From Bacteroidales bacterium (GTDB lineage: Bacteria > Bacteroidota > Bacteroidia > Bacteroidales > VadinHA17), in contig JADJLX010000005.1 of assembly GCA_016709865.1 (NCBI GenBank), forward strand, positions 1,116,001-1,180,000: DNA of 64,000 nucleotides, given 5' to 3'. Of this stretch, positions 8,601-17,142 are shown piece after piece. Made by a program: the position numbers and the translations under genes. Each line of letters starts with the position of its first letter. Positions within the stretch are counted from its first letter, which is position 1. Under the pieces are notes generated by a model. That model was not told the DNA's origin and ran no database searches. It worked only from the letters and a program-made list of their open reading frames with translations.

Positions 8601-9827
8601 AAAATACTTCAGTCCTAAAGAATTTGATACCTTATTAATCACTTCCTGATTAGTCTCTATGTGTCTGATCTGAATAGCCTTCTTCTCGGGTAAATAGTCA
8701 AGTGAAACGACAATAAAAGCTTCAGAAAACTCTTTAATCTTTTTAGCAAGGAACTCATTGATATTATCTGTCAGCGAAAGCTGAGTGAGTTCGAAAGCAA
8801 GTGTATTGAGAAAACTAAGTTCCCTGTTCTTGGCTTCAAGTTCCTGTTCAGCTAACTTACGATTAGTAATATCGTGACCGATCCCGACTAATCCCTCACA
8901 TTTACCATTTGCGTTAAACAATGGATATTGCGTAGTAGTCAGATACCTGATTTCACCGTTACTGTTAACGAACTCTTCAATTTTATCAATCTTTGGTATA
9001 CCAGTCTTAACAACACTCATGCTGTCAGAATAGAAACGGTTACCAGTCTCCCCCGGATAGATTTCCAAATCTGTTTTACCAATAAGATCCTCTTCTGACT
9101 TACATCCGGTAATTTCCACGTCGGCCCTGTTAGCAATTATTTTCCTGCATTCACTGTCAAAAACATAAATGGTATCAGGAATATTATCAATAAGAGTTCT
9201 TAACAAATTGCGTTCAGACTGTAGATTTTCTTCTGTTTTTTTACGCACAGCCATCTCTTCTTTCAGGTCTTCCATGAGGTTCATAATAGCCTGCCTGTTC
9301 CTGGTTATCTTATCCAAAGAAAGAATCAGTTTGTTCTCTGCTTTTTTCCTGTCGGCAAGCTCAATTTCAAGGGCTGCAGTACGGTCAAGAACCATGTCTT
9401 CAAGCCGTTGCTTCTCTTCACTTTTTAAATCCTCAGATTCCCTGATCCTTAATATTAACTTGATCTGTGCCTTAAGTTCTGATCCATCTACCGGACTACG
9501 CAGGAATGCCTGGACTCCTGCCTCAAGTGCGTATGCTCTGCTCTTCTTATCAGAATTGTCTGATATTAACATTATTATAGGGATATGCCTCAGGCTTTCA
9601 TTTGACTTAAGTCTTGAACAGACCTCAAATCCATTCAATCCAGGCATAGAGATGTCGAGCAGGATAACATCAGGGTATTCCTTTTGGCAAATCTCCAATC
9701 CCTGCAAGCTAGAATTGGCCGACAAATACAATGCATCAGGAAAAGCCTCATACAACAAATTCCTGAGTTCACTAAGATTATCCATACTATCATCAATAGC
9801 AAGGATTTTTACATGTCGTTTTTCCAT
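5664..9827 (-). CDS. Hybrid sensor histidine kinase: REC-PAS-GAF-PAS4-HisKA-HATPase-REC
   Basis: This is a 1387-residue cytoplasmic kinase with no membrane segment. An N-terminal receiver (6-130, Asp58) has RSP where receivers normally have a conserved Lys-Pro. A coiled coil, PAS1 (about 205-330), a GAF-like domain (345-500) and four more PAS domains (515-1010) follow. PAS4 contains a Cys cluster (CWELYRDDKRQCTDCPL). HisKA has FLHNISHEIRTPMN (His1033), the ATPase has LLSNAVKF (Asn1152) and EGTGLGLSI, and the terminal receiver has VIMDIKMP (Asp1322) and SKP (Lys1372). A candidate promoter lies in the 72-base gap upstream. The signal and output are unknown; its phosphate may pass to neighbouring receivers. 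Confidence 0.93.
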   Translation of the reverse strand: MEKRHVKILAIDDSMDNLSELRNLLYEAFPDALYLSANSSLQGLEICQKEYPDVILLDISMPGLNGFEVCSRLKSNESLRHIPIIMLISDNSDKKSRAYALEAGVQAFLRSPVDGSELKAQIKLILRIRESEDLKSEEKQRLEDMVLDRTAALEIELADRKKAENKLILSLDKITRNRQAIMNLMEDLKEEMAVRKKTEENLQSERNLLRTLIDNIPDTIYVFDSECRKIIANRADVEITGCKSEEDLIGKTDLEIYPGETGNRFYSDSMSVVKTGIPKIDKIEEFVNSNGEIRYLTTTQYPLFNANGKCEGLVGIGHDITNRKLAEQELEAKNRELSFLNTLAFELTQLSLTDNINEFLAKKIKEFSEAFIVVSLDYLPEKKAIQIRHIETNQEVINKVSNSLGLKYFESLIPVPEEKIDFILREYFAVADSLKELSFGQVSDITDKVIKKVTGIDRFYAIANVIGGEFFGTTMLGFKKGTVAPRKEVLIAFARLAATTIQSRRSEQKLKTSEEKYRLLIENQGEGVGIVDLEEKFVFANPAAEEMLGVEKGGLLNRNLLDFVKPEYIPVIKRETRKRTKDKKSTYEIDIIRPNGEQRTLLITATPQFSKNNLLTGTFGVFRDITDRKNAELEIVKKQEFIEKILENSPIGFAVNKIDDGSIVYVGSRFEEIYGVPRGSLKSVGEFFDIVYVDSVQREKMRERTIKDITSSDPLKMRWEDIEITTRNGELKYVTAINIPLYEQNLMISTVQDVTARNISEKALKESYEFNNSLLTTIPFGMDIVDENGTVLFQSANFHQLFGNKAIGNKCWELYRDDKRQCTDCPLFKGIKIGKTENYESKGVLGNKIFNISHTGILFRGKKAMLEIFIDITERKIMEQKIIESEAYYRTLVDISPDGIIITNLEGNVAYGSKKAYEIFGIPAGENVTNTSILRWLAPDSKNAIMERVLEIMKGNIAPETREYKLRRFDDSLFWGEISSSPLLDKEGNPLSLIIVCRDISDRKKAEYELIKSKEKAEESDRLKTAFLHNISHEIRTPMNAIIGFTSMLNEPDLDKDSQTSYIDIITKSSNHLLSIVTDIIEISNIEAGILKLNTKIVNLNSVIRNLYNQFLPGTEQKNLEFLVSHGLNDSEANVLTDGAKLTQVLSSLLSNAVKFTNSGRIVMGYKVNLNNLEFFVQDSGIGISGDQFSKIFERFYQVESTISRQYEGTGLGLSISKAYIELLGGSIWLSSEPGNGSTFFFTIPCKGAEGYVRDEAENNKRIIPHSIANKTVLVAEDEENNFRLIVELLSHLNLKIIHAVNGSEAVEICKSNNSIDLVIMDIKMPLMDGYEATSILKRRNPLLPVIAQTAFVLESDRDKILASGFDDYISKPVKKDVLIAMVKNYL

Positions 9828-9857
9828 AAATCAATAATTCGGTTATAGGAAAATGGG

Positions 9858-9865
9858 CAAATCTA
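9858..9865 (-). promoter_or_regulatory. Candidate -7 box upstream of the hybrid kinase
   Basis: TAGATTTG on the minus strand matches TAnnTTTG and lies 31 bases before the ATG at 9827. No clear -33 TTTG is found at the right distance, so the call is weak. Confidence 0.35.
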
Positions 9866-9899
9866 TAATATCTCTATCAAGCGCCTGTTACCATTTGCC

Positions 9900-10808
9900 T
9901 TATTCTACAATTTTATACTTCTCTTTCTGACCCATTTTTTTAAGCAATGAATTCACTTCCTGCTTTAATTCAATCATTTTAAGTTCTCTTCCTACTGTAA
10001 GATCATTGAACTGTTCAAGCTCCTCTATTTTTTGTTTTAAAGCAGTCTCTGATTTTTTCTGTTCGGTAATATCTATAGTGAAACCGGCAAGATATGTGGG
10101 CATTCCATGTACCTTAATCGGGAACTTTAATGTCTCATAAATTCTTCCATTCAGCTCTTCCACCACACTTACAGGCACATTATTTTTCAATACGGTGAGG
10201 TCATCATGAATCATCGTTTTTGCTAGCTCTTCAGGAAATATTTCGAACATACTTCTTCCAATCACCTCATTTACCGGGCGTCCGATCATTTTTTCATAAT
10301 TGGAACTGAGTCTGATGGGACGGGCTTCATGGTCCTTAAAGAAAAAAAACACCGGACAATAATCCATGAAAGCTGTAAAAATCTGCTCGCTCCTTCTCAG
10401 TTCACTCTCAATTTTTAATTTTTCCTTTACTATCTCTCTTTTTTTCAAGGCCTGATTCAAAGCTGAAGCAAGGCGGGACAGGTTTTGCTTGATAACATAA
10501 TCATCGGCACCAGCTTTCATTAATTCAACAGCTATCTCCTCATTGATAGAGCCGGTAACAAGGATAAATGGTACTTCAGGGGCCATTTCATTCTTCAGTA
10601 AAAGAGCAGTCATACCATCGAATTGTGGCAATGAATAATCAGATATTATCAAATCAGGTTCAAATGACTTAAGTGCTGAAATGTATTCTTCTTTATTCTC
10701 AACAAGCTTCTTACTGAAATTTACCTTGCTCCTTGATAGTTCTGTCCAGATCATCTCGGCATCTGCAAGTACGTCTTCAAGAAACAGAATTTTGATTGAA
10801 TCTTTCAT
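9900..10808 (-). CDS. REC-PAS protein without kinase domain
   Basis: The 302 residues comprise a receiver (about 5-125) with acidic EDV at 11-13, phospho-acceptor Asp57 in LIISDYSLP and Lys in YVIKQN, then a short coiled coil and one PAS domain (about 145-260). The last 45 residues form a charged helix with VGRELKMIELK, almost the same as the C terminus of the 7TM-PAS protein at 14273-16291. There is no DNA-binding, kinase or cyclase domain. It probably relays a signal between kinases by protein contact. The gene lies between the hybrid kinase and the Rcp1-type regulator, on the same strand. Confidence 0.88.
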   Translation of the reverse strand: MKDSIKILFLEDVLADAEMIWTELSRSKVNFSKKLVENKEEYISALKSFEPDLIISDYSLPQFDGMTALLLKNEMAPEVPFILVTGSINEEIAVELMKAGADDYVIKQNLSRLASALNQALKKREIVKEKLKIESELRRSEQIFTAFMDYCPVFFFFKDHEARPIRLSSNYEKMIGRPVNEVIGRSMFEIFPEELAKTMIHDDLTVLKNNVPVSVVEELNGRIYETLKFPIKVHGMPTYLAGFTIDITEQKKSETALKQKIEELEQFNDLTVGRELKMIELKQEVNSLLKKMGQKEKYKIVE

Positions 10809-10840
10809 ATAAATACCATTTATACATTAATAAATTCTAT

Positions 10841-10905
10841 GTCATTCGGCTTCGCCGTCATTCGATTGTCATTTGATGGTCATTTATTGTCTTTCAATTG
10901 AATGA
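10841..10905. repeat. GTCATT/AATGAC repeat element, copy 2
   Basis: Boxes at 10841, 10856, 10867 and 10878 read GTCATT, the first two separated by CGGCTTCGCC; the element ends with CAATTGAATGAT close to the stop codon of the Rcp1-type regulator. It is the same family as the element at 5462-5666. Confidence 0.75.
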
Positions 10906-10909
10906 TATC

Positions 10910-11353
10910 TTATTTAAGCGGCTGATTAACAAGCAACCAGTATAAACCCAGGCTGCTCATGGCACTGACAAACTTGTCGAAGTCAACAGGTTTTACAACA
11001 TAACTGTTTACCCCCAGCTCATAAGCTTCCTTCATATCTGGTTCTTCACGTGATGATGTCACTACGACAATCGGGATATGCGATATTCGCTTATCGGATT
11101 TTACAAGTCGCAATACTTCAAGTCCGCTAACTTTTGGAAGTTTTAGATCGAGCAGAACAACCTTGGGAGGATTCTGAAAATTTCTGCTTTCAAACTTCCC
11201 TCTGCAGAAGAAGAAGTCTAGAGCCTCCTCCCCATCCTCTGCAACATAAACATTATTGGCAAGATTGTTTTTCTTCAATGCCCTAAGAGTAAGTTCAGCA
11301 TCACGGGGATCATCCTCAACGATTAAAATTTCGATAGCATTCATATCTGTCAT
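10910..11353 (-). CDS. Single-domain response regulator, Rcp1 type
   Basis: This is a stand-alone receiver of 147 residues. Acidic residues sit in IVEDDPRD (Asp14, Asp15), the phospho-acceptor is Asp69 in VVLLDLKLP, and the conserved Lys is in YVVKPVDF. An insert between helix 2 and strand 3 ([19 protein letters not shown]) marks the Rcp1 subfamily that pairs with phytochrome-like PAS/GAF kinases. The gene directly upstream (11477-14215) is a kinase of that type, so the two are likely partners. It has no output domain and acts by protein contact or as a phosphate relay. Confidence 0.92.
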   Translation of the reverse strand: MTDMNAIEILIVEDDPRDAELTLRALKKNNLANNVYVAEDGEEALDFFFCRGKFESRNFQNPPKVVLLDLKLPKVSGLEVLRLVKSDKRISHIPIVVVTSSREEPDMKEAYELGVNSYVVKPVDFDKFVSAMSSLGLYWLLVNQPLK

Positions 11354-11402
11354 TTTTCTATAATTATTTGTTAACCACTTAATTTGCTTCTCTCAATTTA
11401 CA

Positions 11403-11480
11403 GTCATTTGCCCTTCGGGCGTCATCCACTAATCTGTCTCAGGTTATCAAACATTTGAATGACTACTTAATGACTGTTAT
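11403..11480. repeat. GTCATT/AATGAC repeat element, copy 3
   Basis: GTCATTTGCCCTTCGGGC at the left, a GTCATC box, then TTGAATGACTACTTAATGAC running up to the stop codon of the four-PAS kinase. It has the same left and right design as the other copies. Confidence 0.7.
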
Positions 11481-14215
11481 ATATTCTTTATAGCCGGCAA
11501 CGAGAAAAAGAAAGTGGCTCCTTTACCAACTTCTCCTTCAGCCCAGACTTTTCCACCATGACGGTGAATTATCCGCTGAACAATTGCCAGGCCAACTCCG
11601 TTACCCTCGAATTCTTTGGTACTATGAAGACGCTGAAATACCCCAAACAGTTTATTTGAGTATTTCATGTCAAAACCCACACCATTATCCCTCACATAGT
11701 AAGCCTGGCTATCCTTTGACTGCTCCCATCCAAAATAAATTGAAGGCTTATCATTTTTAGAACTGTACTTTATTGCATTCGATAACAAGTTGGTAATGAC
11801 CTGCTTTATGGCTGTGGAATCACCATAAGCTGAAGGTAGTTTATCCACTTTAATGTTGATCCGAAGCAAGTCTTCAGGACTAACAACTTCACTTAAAACA
11901 GCTTTAACCATTTTCGTCATATCAATTTTTGAGGAATTGATCTCCGACCTTCCTACCCTAGAAAATGAAAGCAGGTCATCGATGAGCTGTCCCATGTGAA
12001 CTGCACTATTTTCAATTATTTCACAGATTCTTTTTCCTTCATCATCAAGAGTATCCTTATAATCTTCCTTGAGTATCCTCGTATAGCTATGGACTGCCCT
12101 TAGCGGAGCTCTTAAATCATGTGAGACAGAATAACTGAATGCTTCCAGCTCTTTATTTGCTGAATTAAGCTGCGAGGTCCGCTGATAAACTTTTTTTTCG
12201 AGATTCTCGTTTAGCGCTATTATCTCCTGTTCCGCAATTCTCCTTGCAGTTATATCGTTTATAATTGCAAACAAAAGTTTTTTACCTTCATCATTATAAA
12301 TCTGCAAAAATACCTCAACAGGGTAATCGGTACCATTCTTCCTTCTGTGACTTGTTTCGAATACCAAGACTTGCTTCTCAAAAGAGAGTAATGGCTTCAG
12401 CATTTCCCTGAATGTTTCTTCAGAAATAAATGGTTTAATATCGATGGGGGTCATAACCCTCATCTCGTCAATTGAGTATCCAATATTTAAAAGAGCTCCC
12501 CGGTTTACATATTCGAATATTAATGTCTCAGAGTCGAAAATATATATTTCATTCGAACTTTTATCTATTATATCAAGGAGCCGGAATCGCTCGCGTTCAA
12601 GCTGAATACGCTCGGTTATATCGCTTATCGTTGTTATAAAAAACTGGGGATTACCGGAATTATCTCTCTGTAGATATGTTGTTATATCTGTAAAGATGAT
12701 CTTACCACTCTTATGAAGGTAGCGTTTATCCCATCTTGCCCATTCTGCCTTACCTGAAATGAGAGTTTCGACAATCTCTTCAGTTCTGGGTATATCATCA
12801 GGGTAACTAATCTCTTTCCAATTCTTAGACCTTAATTCATCTTCAGTATAACCAAGAATTTTGCAAAATGATTTATTAACATTTATCGTACCGTCTATAC
12901 CTGTCATTGATTTGCCAACGGGGGAGTGTTCAAAAAGATTTCTGAATTTTTCCTCACTCTCCCTTAGGGCCAGTTCCGCCCTTTTTCTCTCTGTAATGTT
13001 CCGTGCAAAAGCTGTAGCTCCTACTATTTCATTGTTTTCATTTCTTATCGGATTATAAAACGACTCAAAGTAGCTCCGTTCTGATTCCCCATATTCCTGA
13101 ACAGTAATAAGTGATTCACCATTCATGGCACGGCTATAGTTTTCTATTGCATTTTTTTTATCATCCTCCCCTACCATGCATTCGAGAAGATTCATCCCTG
13201 TTTCCACATCAGTTCCATAGGCAGATTTCATTACTGCTTTATGATTGTTATTAAATGACAGATAATTAAAATCCTTATCTATTGCAAGGATTATCATGTC
13301 TACAGGACTTTCAAGAGTGGCCTTAAGTATTAGCTGTGTTTCCTTAAGATTATCCTCTGTATTTTTACGTGCAGTAATATCATCAATCATAGCAAGAAAA
13401 TACAGGAACTTTTTTTCAGGGTCTCTTATAGCACTAATGTTGACGGATCCCCATACTGTCTTACCGTTTTTAGTTAAATATCTCTTTTCAGTCTGATAAA
13501 ATGGAATATTTCCTTCATATAGGTTTTTTACCGATTCAATATCCCTTGAAATATAATCGGGGTGGGTAAAATCCCTGAAAGTCATAGAGGAGAGTTCTTT
13601 ATCGGTAAAACCTGTAAAACGGCAGAACGCTTCATTAACATCAATGAAACTAAAATTTTTATCTACTAACGCCATACTTATCTTGCCATCTTCGAAAACT
13701 CTCCGGAACTTTTCCTCACTTTCACGCAGAGCCAGTTCAGATTCCCTGAGATAAGCTTCTGCCAGTTTTCTTTTTTCAATTTCATCAGTCAGATCCTCAA
13801 TCAGGTTAATTGAAGCACTTCTCGACTCTTCCAGATCCCTGAGATTGGTTTCAACCTCCCTTAACTTACTGATTGAAACCTCCTCAAATAAGTCTCTGTC
13901 CTTCTCAAGTTTTTGTTCAAATTCCAAGCGTTCAATTATTATTGCAAGCATCTGAACCGAATTATTTATCAGAACACGATGTACATCATTATCAGTCTGG
14001 AGTAAGGTTGTACCAATAACTCCAAAGGATGACTTTCCAGTCCTGATTTCAAAGAATTCTGACCCTTCTGGACTATCTGCCGAATAATTGAACTTTACAG
14101 GCTTAAATATCTCATCCATACCCTCAACAAAAAGCAGAATTATCTTCTCTTTGTCATGTAGCTGCGACAGATTAAATGTTAAAAGAAACAGATCAGATGC
14201 CAGATTCATTTTCAT
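11477..14215 (-). CDS. PAS sensor histidine kinase (GAF-like N terminus, four PAS, HisKA, HATPase)
   Basis: The 912 residues contain no membrane segment. A short GAF-like domain (about 1-100) and a coiled coil lead into four PAS domains between about 165 and 660. HisKA has SYSVSHDLRAPLR (phospho-acceptor His699). The ATPase domain carries ITNLLSNAIKY, the DNGVGFD box and EGNGVGLAI. This kinase type (HDLRAPL) is the usual partner of Rcp1-type receivers, and such a gene lies 123 bases downstream. The second PAS is clearly related to the second PAS of the 7TM-PAS protein next door, pointing to duplication within the block. The ligand is unknown. Confidence 0.93.
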   Translation of the reverse strand: MKMNLASDLFLLTFNLSQLHDKEKIILLFVEGMDEIFKPVKFNYSADSPEGSEFFEIRTGKSSFGVIGTTLLQTDNDVHRVLINNSVQMLAIIIERLEFEQKLEKDRDLFEEVSISKLREVETNLRDLEESRSASINLIEDLTDEIEKRKLAEAYLRESELALRESEEKFRRVFEDGKISMALVDKNFSFIDVNEAFCRFTGFTDKELSSMTFRDFTHPDYISRDIESVKNLYEGNIPFYQTEKRYLTKNGKTVWGSVNISAIRDPEKKFLYFLAMIDDITARKNTEDNLKETQLILKATLESPVDMIILAIDKDFNYLSFNNNHKAVMKSAYGTDVETGMNLLECMVGEDDKKNAIENYSRAMNGESLITVQEYGESERSYFESFYNPIRNENNEIVGATAFARNITERKRAELALRESEEKFRNLFEHSPVGKSMTGIDGTINVNKSFCKILGYTEDELRSKNWKEISYPDDIPRTEEIVETLISGKAEWARWDKRYLHKSGKIIFTDITTYLQRDNSGNPQFFITTISDITERIQLERERFRLLDIIDKSSNEIYIFDSETLIFEYVNRGALLNIGYSIDEMRVMTPIDIKPFISEETFREMLKPLLSFEKQVLVFETSHRRKNGTDYPVEVFLQIYNDEGKKLLFAIINDITARRIAEQEIIALNENLEKKVYQRTSQLNSANKELEAFSYSVSHDLRAPLRAVHSYTRILKEDYKDTLDDEGKRICEIIENSAVHMGQLIDDLLSFSRVGRSEINSSKIDMTKMVKAVLSEVVSPEDLLRINIKVDKLPSAYGDSTAIKQVITNLLSNAIKYSSKNDKPSIYFGWEQSKDSQAYYVRDNGVGFDMKYSNKLFGVFQRLHSTKEFEGNGVGLAIVQRIIHRHGGKVWAEGEVGKGATFFFSLPAIKNI

Positions 14216-14272
14216 GATTATTGTCGTTTGCTTAACGCTATATATTGTTATTTGCTTCTCAACAAATGCGCC

Positions 14273-16291
14273 TTATTCACTATCTTTGCTGATGATCTCC
14301 TTTGGTGCTTTATATCTCTCAGGCATATTAAGTTTTATGCAGAGTTCATTTATTTCCTTCTTAAGCTCTATCATTCTGATTTCCCTGCCTACCATTATCT
14401 TATTGAATTTTTCAAGTTCATGAATCTTTTCCTTAAGCAGATTCTCGGTATTTATCCTCTCTGTAATATCCTGTCCCTGTGCAATTGCAGCTATAGGAGT
14501 CACCCTGTCTTTATCATAGATTGTTGCTGAATTCCAGATAACTGTCCGCACTGTGCCATCAACATTCTTTATAGGGATTTCAACAATCTCCCATCTTGAG
14601 CCCAGCGTTGTGTTTCTGATATTTACCATCGATTCATCCTTTGTTTCAGCAGGGAAAAGAATATCTATTTTCTTATTAATAACATCAGATGCTACTAATC
14701 CGGTCAGGCTCTCAAATGCATGGTTAAAACGTGTAATAGTAAGGTTTGTATCCCATACAATTATTGGTGCGTTAGCATAATTTATGAGGTTTTCAAGGTA
14801 TTCGCTTGTCTCACGCAGTTCTTCCTCGATTATTTTTCTGTGGGTCATATCCCTTGCCAGTACTGCCACTCCGATTACTTCAGATTTATCATTTAATATG
14901 GGATTATGGGAAACCTCAAAGTATAATTTCGACAGACGATCTTCTCCTGAAAAAGCTTCCTCTGTGATCTGCTGCCCTTTCAGCGCCAGATCAATATTCT
15001 TTTTTGCCTTTTTTCTGTCATCCGGATTCGACATACAATCTAGCAGATTCTTACCAACCTCAATGTCAATATTATATATATGTTTCATTACAGCAGCATG
15101 AGTCTTGTTAAAGCTTGTATAGCAGTAATTTACATCCACTGAAAAAATAGGACTCGGAGAACTGTCATTCAGTCCTTTTAATGTAAAGAATTGCTGTCGT
15201 AACTTTTCCTCGGCATTTTTATAGTCTGTAATATCATGAAAGACAACTATCCCGGCTTTTACTTTGCCTGAATCGTTAAATATTGGAGCCGCATTAGCCA
15301 GGACAACTCTATCGTCATTAAAACCGCGTGAAATAATAAACTCTCTGCTATTTGCTTCACCATACAAAACAGCCCTTGCAAGAGGCACTTCTTCCGGCTT
15401 ATATGGTGTACCATCATGATGTTTGATCTGCCAGCTTGAAACATATCTATTAATATCAATATCCTCCACAATCTCATCCTCTTCCTTTGCAGGAATCATA
15501 AGTCCTGCCTTATTTACATACCTGAGCTTACCATCAGGAGCATCTGCAATTGCAATACCTGACGGACTGCAATCCATGGCTGCCTGAAGCAAAGCCTGCG
15601 ACTCCCTTAATAATCCGGAGCTTTCTTCCATGCTGAAAAGAAGCTTTTTATTGAACATAAGTGCCAGGCTGTAAGTGAGAAGAATAAAAAGCATCTGATA
15701 AAAAATAAGAACTAAAGATTCGAAACCATTTGTCTCAAAATAATCGTTCCCGGGATGCTCTGCCGTAAAAAAATTAATGATCCTGCCGGTATTGATCACA
15801 CAATAAAACAAGAAAATAAATCCGATGCTTGACGTAAGCCTGCGCATCTCCCCTTTCAGTCTGAATGCTACAAGCCAGCAAACCTGTAATCCAACAATAA
15901 GAAATGCAGTTGCAAGGTTAAGATTACGCACAGGCAGATCGGGTTTCACAATACTGAACCAGAAATGAATAAAAATAAATACTGCCAGCAACATCCAGTT
16001 GAGAATATGTCTTCTTCTTATCCCAGCAAAATACTCAAGGCCAATCAGACCAAGAATATTGCCTGCAATAACAAGTGAATTTGATAAAACCATCGACATC
16101 CAGTCAGGTACTACACCCCTCATTGCAATAAGTGCAAGGGCTACAGTCTGAAATGTGAAATTGACAACCCAGTATATTGTTCCGAAGAAATGTTTTCTGT
16201 TCTGTATCCAGAGCATCACCATGACTATTGTAATAATCATGTCTGTTATCAGGAAACTGAAAATCAGAGTACGCATATCGGGTGAAATCAT
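14273..16291 (-). CDS. 7TM-type membrane sensor with three PAS domains, no kinase domain
   Basis: The first about 220 of 672 residues hold roughly seven hydrophobic segments, starting TLIFSFLITDMIITIVMVML and ending ILLTYSLALMF. Three PAS domains follow (about 235-350, 355-475, 485-605). The C terminus is a charged helix with FNKIMVGREIRMIELKKEI, nearly the same as in the REC-PAS protein at 9900-10808. No kinase, GGDEF, EAL or methyl-acceptor domain is present. It could be a membrane receptor that docks to a separate kinase; this is inference from the shared tail and the location between kinase genes. Confidence 0.87.
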   Translation of the reverse strand: MISPDMRTLIFSFLITDMIITIVMVMLWIQNRKHFFGTIYWVVNFTFQTVALALIAMRGVVPDWMSMVLSNSLVIAGNILGLIGLEYFAGIRRRHILNWMLLAVFIFIHFWFSIVKPDLPVRNLNLATAFLIVGLQVCWLVAFRLKGEMRRLTSSIGFIFLFYCVINTGRIINFFTAEHPGNDYFETNGFESLVLIFYQMLFILLTYSLALMFNKKLLFSMEESSGLLRESQALLQAAMDCSPSGIAIADAPDGKLRYVNKAGLMIPAKEEDEIVEDIDINRYVSSWQIKHHDGTPYKPEEVPLARAVLYGEANSREFIISRGFNDDRVVLANAAPIFNDSGKVKAGIVVFHDITDYKNAEEKLRQQFFTLKGLNDSSPSPIFSVDVNYCYTSFNKTHAAVMKHIYNIDIEVGKNLLDCMSNPDDRKKAKKNIDLALKGQQITEEAFSGEDRLSKLYFEVSHNPILNDKSEVIGVAVLARDMTHRKIIEEELRETSEYLENLINYANAPIIVWDTNLTITRFNHAFESLTGLVASDVINKKIDILFPAETKDESMVNIRNTTLGSRWEIVEIPIKNVDGTVRTVIWNSATIYDKDRVTPIAAIAQGQDITERINTENLLKEKIHELEKFNKIMVGREIRMIELKKEINELCIKLNMPERYKAPKEIISKDSE

Positions 16292-16394
16292 AAATGCACA
16301 GATTAATTTGTTTTGACGAAAGTTACTCTTGAAAATGCAAACCGGGTGTAGGATATGTTCTGATTATTCTGTAAGGGAATTACCTACAAAATGG

Positions 16395-16490
16395 GTCATT
16401 TGGCCTGTGGCCGTCTTTTACTTCGTGTCATTCGATTATCATTGATTGTCAAACCATTGAATGACTACTGAATGACTATTATATGACTAT
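16395..16490. repeat. GTCATT/AATGAC repeat element, copy 4
   Basis: GTCATTTGGCCTGTGGCC at the left, further GTCATT and ATCATT boxes at 16427-16446, then CATTGAATGACTACTGAATG and ATATGACTAT reaching the stop codon of the NarL-type regulator. It lies in the 195-base gap between that gene and the 7TM-PAS gene; nothing else is recognised there. Confidence 0.75.
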
Positions 16491-17131
16491 TTTTCTTCCG
16501 ACAGTCCCTCCTTTATTGCATAACGGATAATATCGGAGGTGGTTTTAAGTTTTAGTTTTGAGAGGATTCTCTCCCTGTAAGTACTTATTGTTTTAGGGCT
16601 TAAGGACAACAGATTGGCAATATTACTCATTGTTTTGCCTGTTGCGAGAAGCGAGAGAACCTCCAGTTCCCTAACTGAAAGTTTTTCATGCAAAGGAGAA
16701 TCTGAATCCTCAATCAGATTAGAAGTTATTTTTTCCGCCAGTGATGCAGAAATATATCTGCCTCCCTGCGAAGCTTTTATTACCGCTGAAATGAGTTCAT
16801 CAGGTGCACTGGCCTTTGTCAGATAGCCTGCTGCTCCCATTTTCAAAGCACGAAGGGCATATTGTTCTTCAGGATAGATACTAAGTATTACAACTTTAAG
16901 TGCTGGTTTGAGTTTTTTAATATCAACAAGCAAATCCAGCCCGCTTCGTCCGGGTAAAGAAATATCAAGGAGAACCACATCAAAATCAGATAAATTCAGC
17001 TTCTCCAGAAGCTCCTTCCCGCTTCCTGCCTCCTCAATCTTTCCGAATCTCTCTTCCTTGTCATCTTCCAGGAGCTGTCGGATTCCTCGTCTGACGACAG
17101 GGTGATCATCGGTTATTAGAATTCTTATCAT
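16487..17131 (-). CDS. NarL/FixJ family response regulator (REC-LuxR HTH)
   Basis: The 214 residues comprise a receiver (1-120; acidic Asp8-Asp9, phospho-acceptor Asp56 in VVLLDISLPGRSG, Lys in YLTKAS) and a LuxR-type helix-turn-helix (about 150-210; LSVRELEVLSLLATGKTMSN and SPKTISTYRERI). It is a DNA-binding transcription regulator switched on by phosphorylation. Its start is 11 bases after the stop of the NarX-type kinase, so the two form an operon and almost certainly a cognate pair. It is the only DNA-binding output in the signalling block. Confidence 0.95.
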   Translation of the reverse strand: MIRILITDDHPVVRRGIRQLLEDDKEERFGKIEEAGSGKELLEKLNLSDFDVVLLDISLPGRSGLDLLVDIKKLKPALKVVILSIYPEEQYALRALKMGAAGYLTKASAPDELISAVIKASQGGRYISASLAEKITSNLIEDSDSPLHEKLSVRELEVLSLLATGKTMSNIANLLSLSPKTISTYRERILSKLKLKTTSDIIRYAIKEGLSEEK

Positions 17132-17142
17132 TTAAAATTGAA

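Noticed and set aside
7858-9837. Long plus-strand open frames opposite the hybrid kinase (7858-8451 and 9169-9837)
   Set aside because: They are antisense to a well-conserved kinase, have low-complexity Ser/Phe-rich translations and no homology signs.
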